Of a DNA stretch of 64,000 nt, positions 8,586 through 16,294 are shown piece by piece. The stretch comes from Paraburkholderia bannensis NBRC 103871 (GTDB lineage Bacteria; Pseudomonadota; Gammaproteobacteria; Burkholderiales; Burkholderiaceae): contig NZ_BAYA01000006.1 of NCBI RefSeq assembly GCF_000685015.1, forward strand, positions 372,001-436,000, in the 5' to 3' direction. How positions within the stretch are numbered: the stretch's first letter is position 1; every line of letters starts with the position of its first letter. The position numbers and the translations under genes are program-made. The notes under the pieces were generated by a model, which was given only the letters and a program-made list of their open reading frames with translations, was not told the origin of the DNA and ran no database searches.

Positions 8586-8613
8586 TTGTCAGCACGGGAC
8601 GCGTCAGTACAAT
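8586..8613 (+). promoter_or_regulatory. Candidate promoter between glcD and glcE
   Basis: TTGTCA (8586-8591) and TACAAT (8608-8613) are separated by 16 bp and lie 63 bp before glcE. This suggests glcEF can be transcribed independently of glcD. Seen by eye only. Confidence 0.5.
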
Positions 8614-8676
8614 CGAACGAGCCACAACGACAACCGCGCCAGCTAGCGCCTGAACGAACGCGCCAAGAAACACGCC

Positions 8677-9774
8677 ATGGGAAGCATGCAAGAGGACGAC
8701 ATCGTCGCGGTCTGGTCTGAGCGCGTCCGCGCCGCGAGCGCCGACGGCAAGCCGTTGCGCATACGCGGCGGCGGCACCAAGGACTGGTACGGCCAGGCGC
8801 TCGAAGGCGAGGTGCTCGATACGCGCGCGCATCGGGGCATCATCGCGTACGACCCTGCGGAGCTGGTAATCACGGCGCGCGCGGGCACACCGCTTCTCGA
8901 AATCGAACATGCGCTCGCCACGCATGGCCAGATGCTGGCCTTCGAGCCGCCTCACTTCGGCCCGCAGGCCACCTTCGGCGGCTGCATCGCGGCGGGTCTG
9001 GCCGGGCCGCGCCGCGCAAGTGCGGGCGCCGCGCGCGACTTCGTGCTGGGCGCCGTCATCATGAACGGGCACGGCGCGGTGCTGCACTTCGGCGGCCAGG
9101 TCGTGAAGAACGTGGCTGGGTACGACGTCTCGCGCCTGCTGGCGGGTTCGCTCGGCACGCTCGGCCTGATTCTGGAGCTGTCCGTCAAAGTGCTGCCGGT
9201 GCCGCAGGCCGAAGCCACGCTGCGCTTCGACATGAACGGCACCGACGCCGTGCGCAAGCTCAACGAATGGGGCGGCCGCCCGCTGCCTATCACGGGCAGC
9301 GCATGGCGCAACGGCACGCTTGCCGTGCGCCTGGCCGGCGCGGAAGCCGGCGTGAAAGCCGCGCGAACCTCGCTTGGCGGCGAAGTCGTCGACGCCGTGG
9401 AGGCCGAACGCTTCTGGGCCGGCTTGCGCGAGCAGAGCGATCCGTTCTTCGCCTCGATCGCGCCCGACGCCGCGCTCTGGCGCCTCGCCTTGCCATCGAT
9501 CGCCGAGCCGCTGCAGCTGCCCGGCGCGCAGTTGATGGAATGGGGCGGCGCGCAGCGCTGGTGGATCACCGAAACCGATGCACAGACCGTGCGCATCACC
9601 GCGAAACAGGCGGGCGGCCACGCAACCATTTTCCGCACCGGCCGCGGCTACGACCGCAGCGCGGGCGTGTTCACGCCGCTGCCCGCACCGCTCATGAAGA
9701 TCCATCGCGGCCTGAAGGCCGCGTTCGACCCGGCCCGCATCTTCAATCGCGGCCGCCTGTATTCCGACTTCTGA
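8677..9774 (+). CDS. glcE: Glycolate oxidase subunit GlcE (FAD-binding)
   Basis: GlcE is the second flavin subunit of glycolate oxidase. The 365-residue protein has a single PCMH-like FAD domain: RIRGGGTKDWYG near the N-terminus, the PPHFGPQATFGGCIAAGLAGPRR segment, and VKNVAGYDVSRLLAGSLGTLGL. A short C-terminal part ends in FDPARIFNRGRLY. It lacks the full FAD-oxidase C-terminal domain, as usual for GlcE. The ATG at 8677 has only weak ribosome binding context. An in-frame ATG nine bases on (8686), preceded by ggga, is an alternative start. glcF begins 18 bp after its stop. Confidence 0.95.
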   Translation: MGSMQEDDIVAVWSERVRAASADGKPLRIRGGGTKDWYGQALEGEVLDTRAHRGIIAYDPAELVITARAGTPLLEIEHALATHGQMLAFEPPHFGPQATFGGCIAAGLAGPRRASAGAARDFVLGAVIMNGHGAVLHFGGQVVKNVAGYDVSRLLAGSLGTLGLILELSVKVLPVPQAEATLRFDMNGTDAVRKLNEWGGRPLPITGSAWRNGTLAVRLAGAEAGVKAARTSLGGEVVDAVEAERFWAGLREQSDPFFASIAPDAALWRLALPSIAEPLQLPGAQLMEWGGAQRWWITETDAQTVRITAKQAGGHATIFRTGRGYDRSAGVFTPLPAPLMKIHRGLKAAFDPARIFNRGRLYSDF

Positions 9775-9792
9775 CCAGACCTTCACGCGGCG

Positions 9793-11022
9793 ATGCAGAC
9801 GAACCTCGCGGACTTCATTCGCAACACCCCCGACGGCGACGAAGCCGACGCGATCCTGCGCAAGTGCGTGCATTGCGGCTTCTGCACCGCGACCTGCCCG
9901 ACCTACCAGTTGCTCGGCGACGAACTGGACGGCCCGCGCGGGCGCATCTATCTGATGAAACAGATGGTGGAAGGCGCGCCGGTGACGAAGAGTACGCTCA
10001 CTCATCTGGATCGCTGCCTGACCTGCCGCAGCTGCGAAACGACCTGCCCGTCCGGCGTGCAGTACGGGCGGCTCGTGGAGGTCGGCCGCAAGCATGCCGA
10101 GCAGTTGGTGCCGCGCCCGCTGCGCCAGCGCCTGACACGCCGCTTCCTTGCGGGCTTCCTGCCGCGCCGGATGCTGTTCTCGCCCGCCATGCGCGTGGCC
10201 CAGCAGGTGCGCGCCCTGCTGCCCAGGCGCCTGCGCGACAAGGTGCCGGTGCGTCAGCGCCCGCTCGCCTGGCCGAGCGCAAAGCACGAGCGCAAGATGC
10301 TCATGCTCGCGGGCTGCGTGCAGCCTTCGATGATGCCCAATATCAACACGGCGACGGCGCGCGTGCTTGACGCGCTTGGCATCGAAACCCTCGTCGCGCC
10401 GCAGGCAGGCTGCTGCGGTGCGATCCGTCTGCATATGGGCTACACCGACGATGCGCTCGACGACGTGCGCACGAACATCGACGCCTGGTGGCCCTATGTC
10501 GAGCAAGGCGCCGAAGCGATCGTGATGAATGCCTCGGGCTGCGGCGCGACGGTCAAGGAGTACGCGCACCTCATGCGCAACGATCCGGCCTACGCGAGCA
10601 AGGCGCAGCGCATCGCCAGCCTCACGCGCGATCTCAGCGAAATCCTGCCCGCCTTCGAAGAAAGGCTGGTGGCGGCCACGCGCCGACGGGGCATTCATAC
10701 GGTTGCGTACCACCCGCCCTGCACGTTGCAGCACGGCCAGCAACTGCGCGGCGGCGTGGAGAAAGTGCTGGGCGCGCTGGGCCTGGAGGTGCGCCTGCCC
10801 GCCGACAGTCACCTGTGCTGCGGCTCCGCCGGCACGTATTCGATCACGCAGCCGCGTCTTTCCTACACGCTGCGCAACCAGAAAGTCGACCGGCTCAAGG
10901 CGCTGGAGCCGCAGGTGATCGTATCGGCGAATATCGGCTGCATCGCGCATCTGCAAAGCGGCACGAAGATTCCGGTCACGCACTGGATCGAGCTGGTTGA
11001 GCATATGCTGGCGGCCAATTGA
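9793..11022 (+). CDS. glcF: Glycolate oxidase iron-sulfur subunit GlcF
   Basis: GlcF carries electrons from the flavin subunits towards the quinone pool. The 409-residue protein has two ferredoxin-type 4Fe-4S motifs, Cys25-x2-Cys28-x2-Cys31-x3-Cys35 (CVHCGFCTATCP) and Cys75-x2-Cys78-x2-Cys81-x3-Cys85 (CLTCRSCETTCP). Two cysteine-rich CCG domains follow (QAGCCGAIRLH, and DSHLCCGSAGTYS). It is the last gene of the glc cluster. No good Shine-Dalgarno precedes the ATG, so translation may be coupled to glcE 18 bp upstream. Confidence 0.96.
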   Translation: MQTNLADFIRNTPDGDEADAILRKCVHCGFCTATCPTYQLLGDELDGPRGRIYLMKQMVEGAPVTKSTLTHLDRCLTCRSCETTCPSGVQYGRLVEVGRKHAEQLVPRPLRQRLTRRFLAGFLPRRMLFSPAMRVAQQVRALLPRRLRDKVPVRQRPLAWPSAKHERKMLMLAGCVQPSMMPNINTATARVLDALGIETLVAPQAGCCGAIRLHMGYTDDALDDVRTNIDAWWPYVEQGAEAIVMNASGCGATVKEYAHLMRNDPAYASKAQRIASLTRDLSEILPAFEERLVAATRRRGIHTVAYHPPCTLQHGQQLRGGVEKVLGALGLEVRLPADSHLCCGSAGTYSITQPRLSYTLRNQKVDRLKALEPQVIVSANIGCIAHLQSGTKIPVTHWIELVEHMLAAN

Positions 11023-11186
11023 CGAACATGGACATGCGGGTCAGGCGGGTTGCACCCCGGCTGAACCCTGGTTGCACTTTTACCGTCCCCCGGTAACATC
11101 CCGAGCCTAACGGAACGCCGCGCGCCCCGACAGTCGGCCATTCGGCCTATGACTTTTGGCGCACGCCTCGCGCCGCACGCAGTCCG

Positions 11187-11192
11187 TATAAT
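11187..11192 (+). promoter_or_regulatory. -10 box (TATAAT) of the yggS-proC transcription unit
   Basis: A perfect TATAAT lies 75 bp upstream of the yggS ATG. The -35 region is poorly conserved. Confidence 0.4.
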
Positions 11193-11267
11193 TGGCCTCG
11201 TTCGTTTTCAGTGCGCCTAACCCAGTGCGCGGCCGCGGGCAGCGCAGCGCGGCCGGCCAGAATTCAC

Positions 11268-11966
11268 ATGACCGATCTCGCCCACCACCTCGAAGCCGTC
11301 CTGCAACGCATCGACGCTGCCGCCCACAATGCGCAGCGCGCGCCGGAGTCGGTCGCGCTCCTTGCGGTGTCCAAGACTTTCCCGGCCGGGGACGTGCGCG
11401 CCGCCCACGCGGCAGGCCAGCGAGCGTTCGGCGAAAACTATGTGCAGGAAGCCGTGGACAAGATCGAGGCGCTCGCCGACCTGCGGGCGGACATCGAATG
11501 GCATTTCATCGGGCCGCTGCAATCGAACAAGACGCGCCCCGTGGCGGAGCGTTTCGACTGGGTGCATTCGGTCGACCGCCTGAAGATCGCGCAACGCCTG
11601 TCCGAGCAGCGCCCGGCCGATATGGCGCCGCTCAACGTCTGCCTGCAGGTCAACGTGAGCGGCGAAGACTCCAAAAGCGGCGTCGCGCCGCAAGAAGCCG
11701 CGCAGGTCGCGCATGCGATCGCCGCGCTGCCCAATCTGCGCCTGCGCGGGCTGATGTCGATTCCCGAACCGGCGCAGACGCTCGACGCACAGCGCGCGCC
11801 ACATCGCCGCCTGCGCGAGCTGTTCGAAGCGCTGCGCGCCGACGGCCTCGCGCTCGACACGCTCTCGATGGGCATGTCGGCGGATCTCGAAGCAGCGGTG
11901 CTCGAAGGCGCGACCATCGTGCGCGTCGGCACCGCGATCTTCGGCGCACGCGATTACTCTCACTGA
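11268..11966 (+). CDS. yggS: YggS/PROSC-family pyridoxal-phosphate homeostasis protein
   Basis: The 232-residue product is a PLP-binding fold-type III protein of the YggS/PLPBP family, which buffers free pyridoxal phosphate rather than catalysing a known reaction. The PLP lysine is Lys36 in LLAVSKTFP, the same number as in E. coli YggS. Other family blocks are FGENYVQEAVDK, WHFIGPLQSNK and the C-terminal SMGMSADLEAAVLEGATIVR. The ATG at 11268 was preferred to a GTG at 11211 because it gives the family start. proC follows 42 bp downstream; a yggS-proC pairing is widespread. Confidence 0.95.
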   Translation: MTDLAHHLEAVLQRIDAAAHNAQRAPESVALLAVSKTFPAGDVRAAHAAGQRAFGENYVQEAVDKIEALADLRADIEWHFIGPLQSNKTRPVAERFDWVHSVDRLKIAQRLSEQRPADMAPLNVCLQVNVSGEDSKSGVAPQEAAQVAHAIAALPNLRLRGLMSIPEPAQTLDAQRAPHRRLRELFEALRADGLALDTLSMGMSADLEAAVLEGATIVRVGTAIFGARDYSH

Positions 11967-12008
11967 TTTACCGACTGACCCACCGATTCACTGACGCACT
12001 CCAACACC

Positions 12009-12824
12009 ATGAAAATTGCCTTCATCGGCGGCGGCAACATGGCCGCTGCACTCATCGGCGGCCTCATCCGCAAGGGCGTCCCGGCCGCGAATCTGTATGC
12101 GATCGATCCGAACGAAGACGCGCGCAAGCGCACCGCCGACCAGTTCGGCGTGCAAACGGGCGCAGCAGCGGACAGTGCGCTCGCGGCCTATGACGCGGTT
12201 CTGATCGCGGTCAAACCGCAGATCGCCAAGGCAGTTGCCGAAGGCCTCGCGCCGCATCTGGGCGCGCACCAGGTCGTCATCAGCATCATGGCCGGTATCC
12301 GTATCGACGATCTGTCGCGCTGGCTCGGCGGCCACGCGCGCGTCGTGCGCACGATGCCCAACACGCCTGCGCTGATCGGCATGGGTGCGACGGGTCTGGT
12401 CGCGAGCAACGGCGTGGACGAGGCAGGCCGCGAACTCGCATCGAACGTACTGGGTGCGGTCGGCCAGACGGTATGGTTCGACGACGAAGGCAAGATCGAC
12501 GCCGTCACGGCGATCTCGGGCAGCGGCCCGGCCTATGTGTTCTATTTCATCGAGGCGCTCGAAGAAGCCGCGCGTCAGCTCGGCATGGACGAGCAACAGG
12601 GCCGCGCGCTCGCCATCGCGACCTTCACGGGCGCGGCGCAACTGGCGCTCAATTCTGACGAACCGCCTGCCGTGCTGCGCGAGCGCGTGACGTCCAAGGG
12701 CGGCACGACGGCGGCGGCGCTCGCCTCGTTTGACGCATCGGGGATCAAGGACGCGATCGTGCGCGGCGCGCTCGCCGCCGATGCGCGCGCGAAGGAAATG
12801 GGCAAGGAATTCGGCGCGCAATAA
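12009..12824 (+). CDS. proC: Pyrroline-5-carboxylate reductase
   Basis: ProC reduces 1-pyrroline-5-carboxylate to L-proline with NAD(P)H, the last step of proline synthesis. The 271-residue protein starts with the Rossmann fingerprint KIAFIGGGNMAAALIGGL. It has VVRTMPNTPALIGMGATGL in the middle and the GSGPAYVFYFIEAL plus VTSKGGTTAAAL signatures of the C-terminal dimerisation domain. There is no clear ribosome binding site. It is probably expressed with yggS and ends at a strong bidirectional terminator. Confidence 0.97.
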   Translation: MKIAFIGGGNMAAALIGGLIRKGVPAANLYAIDPNEDARKRTADQFGVQTGAAADSALAAYDAVLIAVKPQIAKAVAEGLAPHLGAHQVVISIMAGIRIDDLSRWLGGHARVVRTMPNTPALIGMGATGLVASNGVDEAGRELASNVLGAVGQTVWFDDEGKIDAVTAISGSGPAYVFYFIEALEEAARQLGMDEQQGRALAIATFTGAAQLALNSDEPPAVLRERVTSKGGTTAAALASFDASGIKDAIVRGALAADARAKEMGKEFGAQ

Positions 12825-12843
12825 GTGCGGTTTCGGCTGAAAT

Positions 12844-12880
12844 GAAAAAGCGCCGGGTTGATCGAACCCGGCGCTTTTTC
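12844..12880. terminator. Bidirectional terminator between proC and ubiA
   Basis: A 16-bp perfect inverted repeat (12844-12859 with 12865-12880, loop gatcg) has A5 and T5 ends. It serves both converging genes. Confidence 0.9.
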
Positions 12881-12906
12881 ACATCTGGAACCTGCGATGA
12901 CGAGGC

Positions 12907-13770
12907 TTACATGCCCGCCGCCGCGTAATGCGCCGCGATACCGACGAACAGCGCACCGCCCAGCCAGTTGTTGTGACGGAACGCGGCGAAGCACGGCATG
13001 CGCTCGCGATCCTTGATCAGCGAGTAGTGATAGACCGCGCAGCCCGCGGCCGCCGCCCAGCCGAGCCAGTAGAGCACGCCGAATTGCTGCGTGAGCCCCA
13101 CCCAGACGTAGATGCCGAGCGTGAATGCGTAGCAGAGCATGATCGCGAGCACGTCAAAGCGGCCAAACGTGAGCGCCGAGGTGCGGATGCCGATCTTGAT
13201 ATCGTCGTCGCGATCGACCATCGCGTATTCGGTGTCATAGGCCACCGACCAGAACACATTCGCGATCAGCATGATCCACGCGAGCATCGGCACATGATCC
13301 TGAATGGCGGCGAACGCCATCGGGATGCCAAAGCCGAACGCGATGCCCAGATACGCCTGCGGAATCGCGAAAAAGCGCTTGGTGAACGGATACGAACCCG
13401 CCACGAACAGCGCGACCACCGACAGTTCCTTCGTGAGCGCGTTCAGCGGCAGGATCAGCAGGAAGGAGACGATCGCGAGACCCGCGGCAATCGCCACCGC
13501 TTCCCACGCCCGGATGCGCCCCGAGGTGATGGGCCGCTCCGCCGTGCGCTTGACGTGGCGGTCGAAGTCGCGGTCGGCGTAATCGTTGATCGCACAGCCC
13601 GCCGAGCGCATCAGCACGGTGCCGAGCGTGAAGATCACCAGCAGCGAAAGCGACGGATGGCCGTTCGAGGCGATCCATAGCGCGTTGAGCGTCGGCCACA
13701 GCAGCAGCAGGCTGCCGATCGGCTTGTCCATGCGGACGAGGCGCAGATAGAGCGGAAGTCGGGCGAGCAT
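12907..13770 (-). CDS. ubiA: 4-hydroxybenzoate polyprenyltransferase
   Basis: UbiA attaches the polyprenyl tail to 4-hydroxybenzoate in ubiquinone synthesis, in the cytoplasmic membrane. The 287-residue protein is hydrophobic, with about eight to nine membrane segments. Both aspartate-rich prenyl-diphosphate sites are present: [15 protein letters not shown] and [18 protein letters not shown]. The start [20 protein letters not shown] is the family form. Another ubiquinone gene, ubiH, lies 34 kb away at 47196. No chorismate lyase (ubiC) is adjacent. Confidence 0.96.
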   Translation of the reverse strand: MLARLPLYLRLVRMDKPIGSLLLLWPTLNALWIASNGHPSLSLLVIFTLGTVLMRSAGCAINDYADRDFDRHVKRTAERPITSGRIRAWEAVAIAAGLAIVSFLLILPLNALTKELSVVALFVAGSYPFTKRFFAIPQAYLGIAFGFGIPMAFAAIQDHVPMLAWIMLIANVFWSVAYDTEYAMVDRDDDIKIGIRTSALTFGRFDVLAIMLCYAFTLGIYVWVGLTQQFGVLYWLGWAAAAGCAVYHYSLIKDRERMPCFAAFRHNNWLGGALFVGIAAHYAAAGM

Positions 13771-13900
13771 GTTCGGGGCAGTAGAAGCGCAAAAGGCGGA
13801 AAAGTCGATGCGCTATTGTAGGCCACGCATGCGGCAGGCCGCCGTCAGCTTCGCCCGCCCGATGCGCGGGAAATCGGGCAATATCGGCGCGCCAGAAACA

Positions 13901-13931
13901 AAAAGCCCGCTGGGCCAGCCAGCGGGCTTTT
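13901..13931 (-). terminator. Terminator downstream of dps
   Basis: A 13-bp stem (aaaagcccgctgg 13901-13913 with its complement 13919-13931, loop gccag) with T-rich ends lies 37 bp after the dps stop on the minus strand. Confidence 0.85.
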
Positions 13932-13967
13932 CAACGAATCAGCAATCAATTCAGGCTCAAGCCAGCC

Positions 13968-14456
13968 TCAAGCCAGCATCGAACGCAGCATCCACGCCGT
14001 CTTTTCATGCGTCTGCATACGCTGCGTGAGCAGGTCGGCAGTCGGCTCGTCGTGGGCGGCTTCCGTCGCCGGGAAGATCGCGCGCGCGGTGCGCACCACG
14101 GCTTCCTGACCTTCCACCAGCTGGCGGATCATGTCTTCGGCGGCCGGCACGCCGTCCGCTTCCGGAATCGACGAGAGCCGCGCGAAGTCCTTGTAGGTGC
14201 CCGGTGCGTGCACACCCAGCGCGCGAATACGCTCGGCGATTGCGTCCACGGCCAGCGCCAGCTCGTTGTACTGCGTCTCGAACATCAGATGGAGCGTGTT
14301 GAACATCGGCCCCGTCACGTTCCAGTGGAAGTTGTGCGTCTTCAGGTACAGCGTGTACGTGTCAGCGAGCAGATGCGAGAGGCCGTCCGCGATCTTCTTG
14401 CGATCCTTGTCGGTAATGCCGATATTCACGTGCTGCACAGCAGATTTTTTGGCCAT
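13968..14456 (-). CDS. dps: Dps-family DNA-binding ferritin-like protein
   Basis: Dps forms dodecamers that oxidise and store iron and protect DNA during peroxide stress. The 162-residue protein has the family signature [20 protein letters not shown], which holds the ferroxidase ligands, and the [17 protein letters not shown] helix. The N-terminus ([13 protein letters not shown]) has a short lysine-containing tail. The ATG at 14456 follows aaggag; a 10-residue upstream extension has no ribosome binding site. oxyR, the usual activator of dps, lies 0.7 kb upstream on the same strand with a small gene between them. Confidence 0.95.
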   Translation of the reverse strand: MAKKSAVQHVNIGITDKDRKKIADGLSHLLADTYTLYLKTHNFHWNVTGPMFNTLHLMFETQYNELALAVDAIAERIRALGVHAPGTYKDFARLSSIPEADGVPAAEDMIRQLVEGQEAVVRTARAIFPATEAAHDEPTADLLTQRMQTHEKTAWMLRSMLA

Positions 14457-14578
14457 GACGACTCCTTTTGCAGTGAGACTACCCATCCGGAACGAAGCAC
14501 TATCCGCATCACCGAGCCAATGCCGGTGAAGGCTGCGCGTTCGCTCGACTGGGCGTCAGTTTATCTTATCGGTGCCAG

Positions 14579-14600
14579 AAAACCGGGGCATCCGGCCCCG
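14579..14600 (-). terminator. Terminator-like hairpin between the 58-codon gene and dps
   Basis: The stem cggggc/gccccg (14584-14589 with 14595-14600, loop atccg) is followed on the minus strand by a short T4 tract. It is modest, but placed where a terminator for the gene at 14660-14836 is expected. Confidence 0.5.
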
Positions 14601-14659
14601 CAATCCAACTGGATCAAGCACCGTGCGTGCCCGCCGATCGGCTCTGCAGCACGCTCGTC

Positions 14660-14836
14660 TTAGTGCCCCGCGATGTGCGCAAGGATTTGCGTCAGAATCG
14701 CGACGAAACCGCTCGACAGGATCGCGAAGCCAATCACGCGGCGCACGATCTGCGTACCTTCCGCACGCGAACGCGCCATGTCGGCGCCACGGCCCGCGCC
14801 CACGGTCTTGAGTGTCATCGTCATCGTTCTGGTCAT
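14660..14836 (-). CDS. Unrecognised small membrane protein gene (58 aa) between oxyR and dps
   Basis: A 59-codon frame (stop included) starts at ATG 14836-14834 behind a full Shine-Dalgarno (aaggag on the minus strand, 14844-14849, 7 bp spacing) and ends at TAA 14660-14662. The peptide is MTRTMTMTLKTVGAGRGADM, then ARSRAEGTQIVRRV, then the hydrophobic stretch IGFAILSSGFVAILTQILAH, ending IAGH. This suggests a basic N-terminal half and one membrane helix. GC-rich third positions match the neighbouring genes. A terminator-like hairpin follows it and an AT-rich region precedes it. I do not recognise the family. Its place between oxyR and dps hints at peroxide or iron stress, but that is inference. 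Confidence 0.62.
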   Translation of the reverse strand: MTRTMTMTLKTVGAGRGADMARSRAEGTQIVRRVIGFAILSSGFVAILTQILAHIAGH

Positions 14837-14860
14837 GATCGTGCTCCTTGCGGTTCCTGC

Positions 14861-14890
14861 GTTTCCCTAGGTTTGCCTAGGTTTGCCTAG
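14861..14890. repeat. 10-bp tandem repeat in the leader of the 58-codon gene
   Basis: gtttccctag, gtttgcctag and gtttgcctag follow one another (14861-14890), then a degenerate ttgcctgg. On the minus strand this is a CCTAGGCAAA-type repeat about 25 bp upstream of the start codon. Confidence 0.7.
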
Positions 14891-14981
14891 TTGCCTGGAT
14901 GTCTGGTGCGGCGAGGCGGTCTGCGCCCCGCCGCGGCTCCCTGCTTCTGCCTGCGGTTGTTATTCGCGGTTGAGTGAGACT

Positions 14982-15033
14982 CTATCAATAGCTATCGATA
15001 AATATAAATTAATTTATTATATCTATCGAATAG
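14982..15033. promoter_or_regulatory. AT-rich patch with repeated CTATC/ATAG elements downstream of oxyR
   Basis: In this GC-rich window, 14982-15033 is strikingly AT-rich. It contains CTATCAATAG (14982-14991), CTATCGATA (14992-15000) and CTATCGAATAG (15023-15033). The 10-mer atcaatagct occurs here (14984-14993) and also upstream of oxyR (in the 16140-16160 region). ATAG/CTAT tetranucleotides are the core of OxyR sites, so the patch is a candidate OxyR-responsive promoter for the small gene at 14660-14836. The spacing does not match the classical ATAG-N7-CTAT array exactly. The rest of 14837-15160 holds only the tandem repeat and the oxyR terminator. Confidence 0.4.
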
Positions 15034-15116
15034 GTGTGGCTTATCGGGGCCTTAATACAGCCGCAGCAAAGGATCAGGACAGGGAAGCAGGCGGGCGAAC
15101 GCCGCACCAGAGAAAC

Positions 15117-15142
15117 GAAAACGCCGCGCATGAAGCGCGGCG
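15117..15142 (-). terminator. Terminator of oxyR
   Basis: An 8-bp GC stem (cgccgcgc 15122-15129 with gcgcggcg 15135-15142) is followed on the minus strand by TTTTCGTTT, 18 bp after the oxyR stop. Confidence 0.7.
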
Positions 15143-15160
15143 CATCCAGCTAGACAGGCA

Positions 15161-16120
15161 TCAGGCCGCTTCGGCGGGCGCCTCGATCTTCTTCACGCCC
15201 GGCAGGTCGCACGCGTTGATTGCGTCGACGATCGCCTCGATCGCCGGCATGCGCGTGAAGCTCTTGCGCCATGCCAGCACCACGCGGCGATCGGGCACCG
15301 GCTCGTCGAACGGCACGTAGGACAGCAGTCCCGAATCGACGCCGCCAGCGTGCGGCTTCACTTCGGTCACCGACATGCGCGGCAGCACCGTAATGCCGAC
15401 GCCGCTCGCCACCATATGGCGAATGGTTTCCAGCGACGATCCTTCGAAGGTCTTCTGGATGCCGTCCGCGTTCTGCGAGAAGCGCATCAGTTCCGGGCAC
15501 ACGCCCAGCACGTGATCGCGGAAGCAGTGGCCGCTCCCGAGCAGCAACATGGTTTCCTGCTTGAGATCTTCCGGGTCGATCTTGTCGCGCTGTTCCCAGA
15601 TGTGGCCCGACGGCAGCGCCACGACGAACGGCTCGTCGTAGAGCGGACGCAGCGTGAGCCCGGTTTCGGCGAACGGCAGCGCCATGATCGCGACGTCGAT
15701 TTCGCCCTGCTTGAGCAGTTCGATCAGCTTGAGCGTGTAGTTCTCCTGCAGCATCAGCGGCATCTGCGGGACGCGCTTGATCATCTGCTTGACCAGCGTG
15801 GGCAGCAGGTAAGGCCCGATCGTGTAGATCACACCCAGACGCAGCGGCCCGACCAGCGGATCCTTGCCCTGCTTGGCGATTTCCTTGATCGCGAGCGTCT
15901 GCTCCAGCACGCGCTGCGCTTGCGTCACGATCTGCTCGCCGATGGGCGTCACGCTCACTTCGCTCGTGCCGCGTTCGAAGATCTGCACGTTCAGTTCGTC
16001 TTCGAGTTTCTTGATGGCGACCGACAGTGTCGGCTGGCTCACGAAGCAGGCTTCGGCGGCCCGTCCGAAGTGGCGCTCGCGGGCAACCGCGACGATGTAT
16101 TTCAATTCAGTGAGCGTCAT
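15161..16120 (-). CDS. oxyR: OxyR, peroxide-sensing LysR-family regulator
   Basis: OxyR senses H2O2 through a disulfide and activates genes such as katG, ahpC and dps. The 319-residue protein has an N-terminal winged HTH (TELKYIVAVARERHFGRAAE, then SQPTLSVAIKKLEDEL). The redox cysteines lie in GSGHCFRDHVLGVCPEL: Cys199 and Cys208, the same numbers as in E. coli. The start at 16120 (MTLTELKYIV) is the family start; the longer frame to 16171 is not used. recG ends 175 bp upstream on the same strand. Upstream bases include ATAG and CTAT elements that may be an autoregulatory site. Confidence 0.97.
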   Translation of the reverse strand: MTLTELKYIVAVARERHFGRAAEACFVSQPTLSVAIKKLEDELNVQIFERGTSEVSVTPIGEQIVTQAQRVLEQTLAIKEIAKQGKDPLVGPLRLGVIYTIGPYLLPTLVKQMIKRVPQMPLMLQENYTLKLIELLKQGEIDVAIMALPFAETGLTLRPLYDEPFVVALPSGHIWEQRDKIDPEDLKQETMLLLGSGHCFRDHVLGVCPELMRFSQNADGIQKTFEGSSLETIRHMVASGVGITVLPRMSVTEVKPHAGGVDSGLLSYVPFDEPVPDRRVVLAWRKSFTRMPAIEAIVDAINACDLPGVKKIEAPAEAA

Positions 16121-16294
16121 TTCATTGGGGACTAATCGAAAAGGGTGAATCAATAGCTTGTACTTATACACCTATGGCGGCGATTCGCCAATAATCAACG
16201 CCCCTATCGGGGGCGCGATCATGAACAGGGTCAGACGGTGAGAATGCGCGCAGGTTCCGCAGATGGCGTGCGCGAGGCGGCAATGGATTGTTTC

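Noticed and set aside
4678..11004. A single 2108-codon open frame on the minus strand
   Set aside because: Only its last 198 codons (the adenosyltransferase) are real. The rest runs antisense through the glc genes in a frame kept open by strong GC third-position bias, and its translation is Arg/His/Ala-rich noise.
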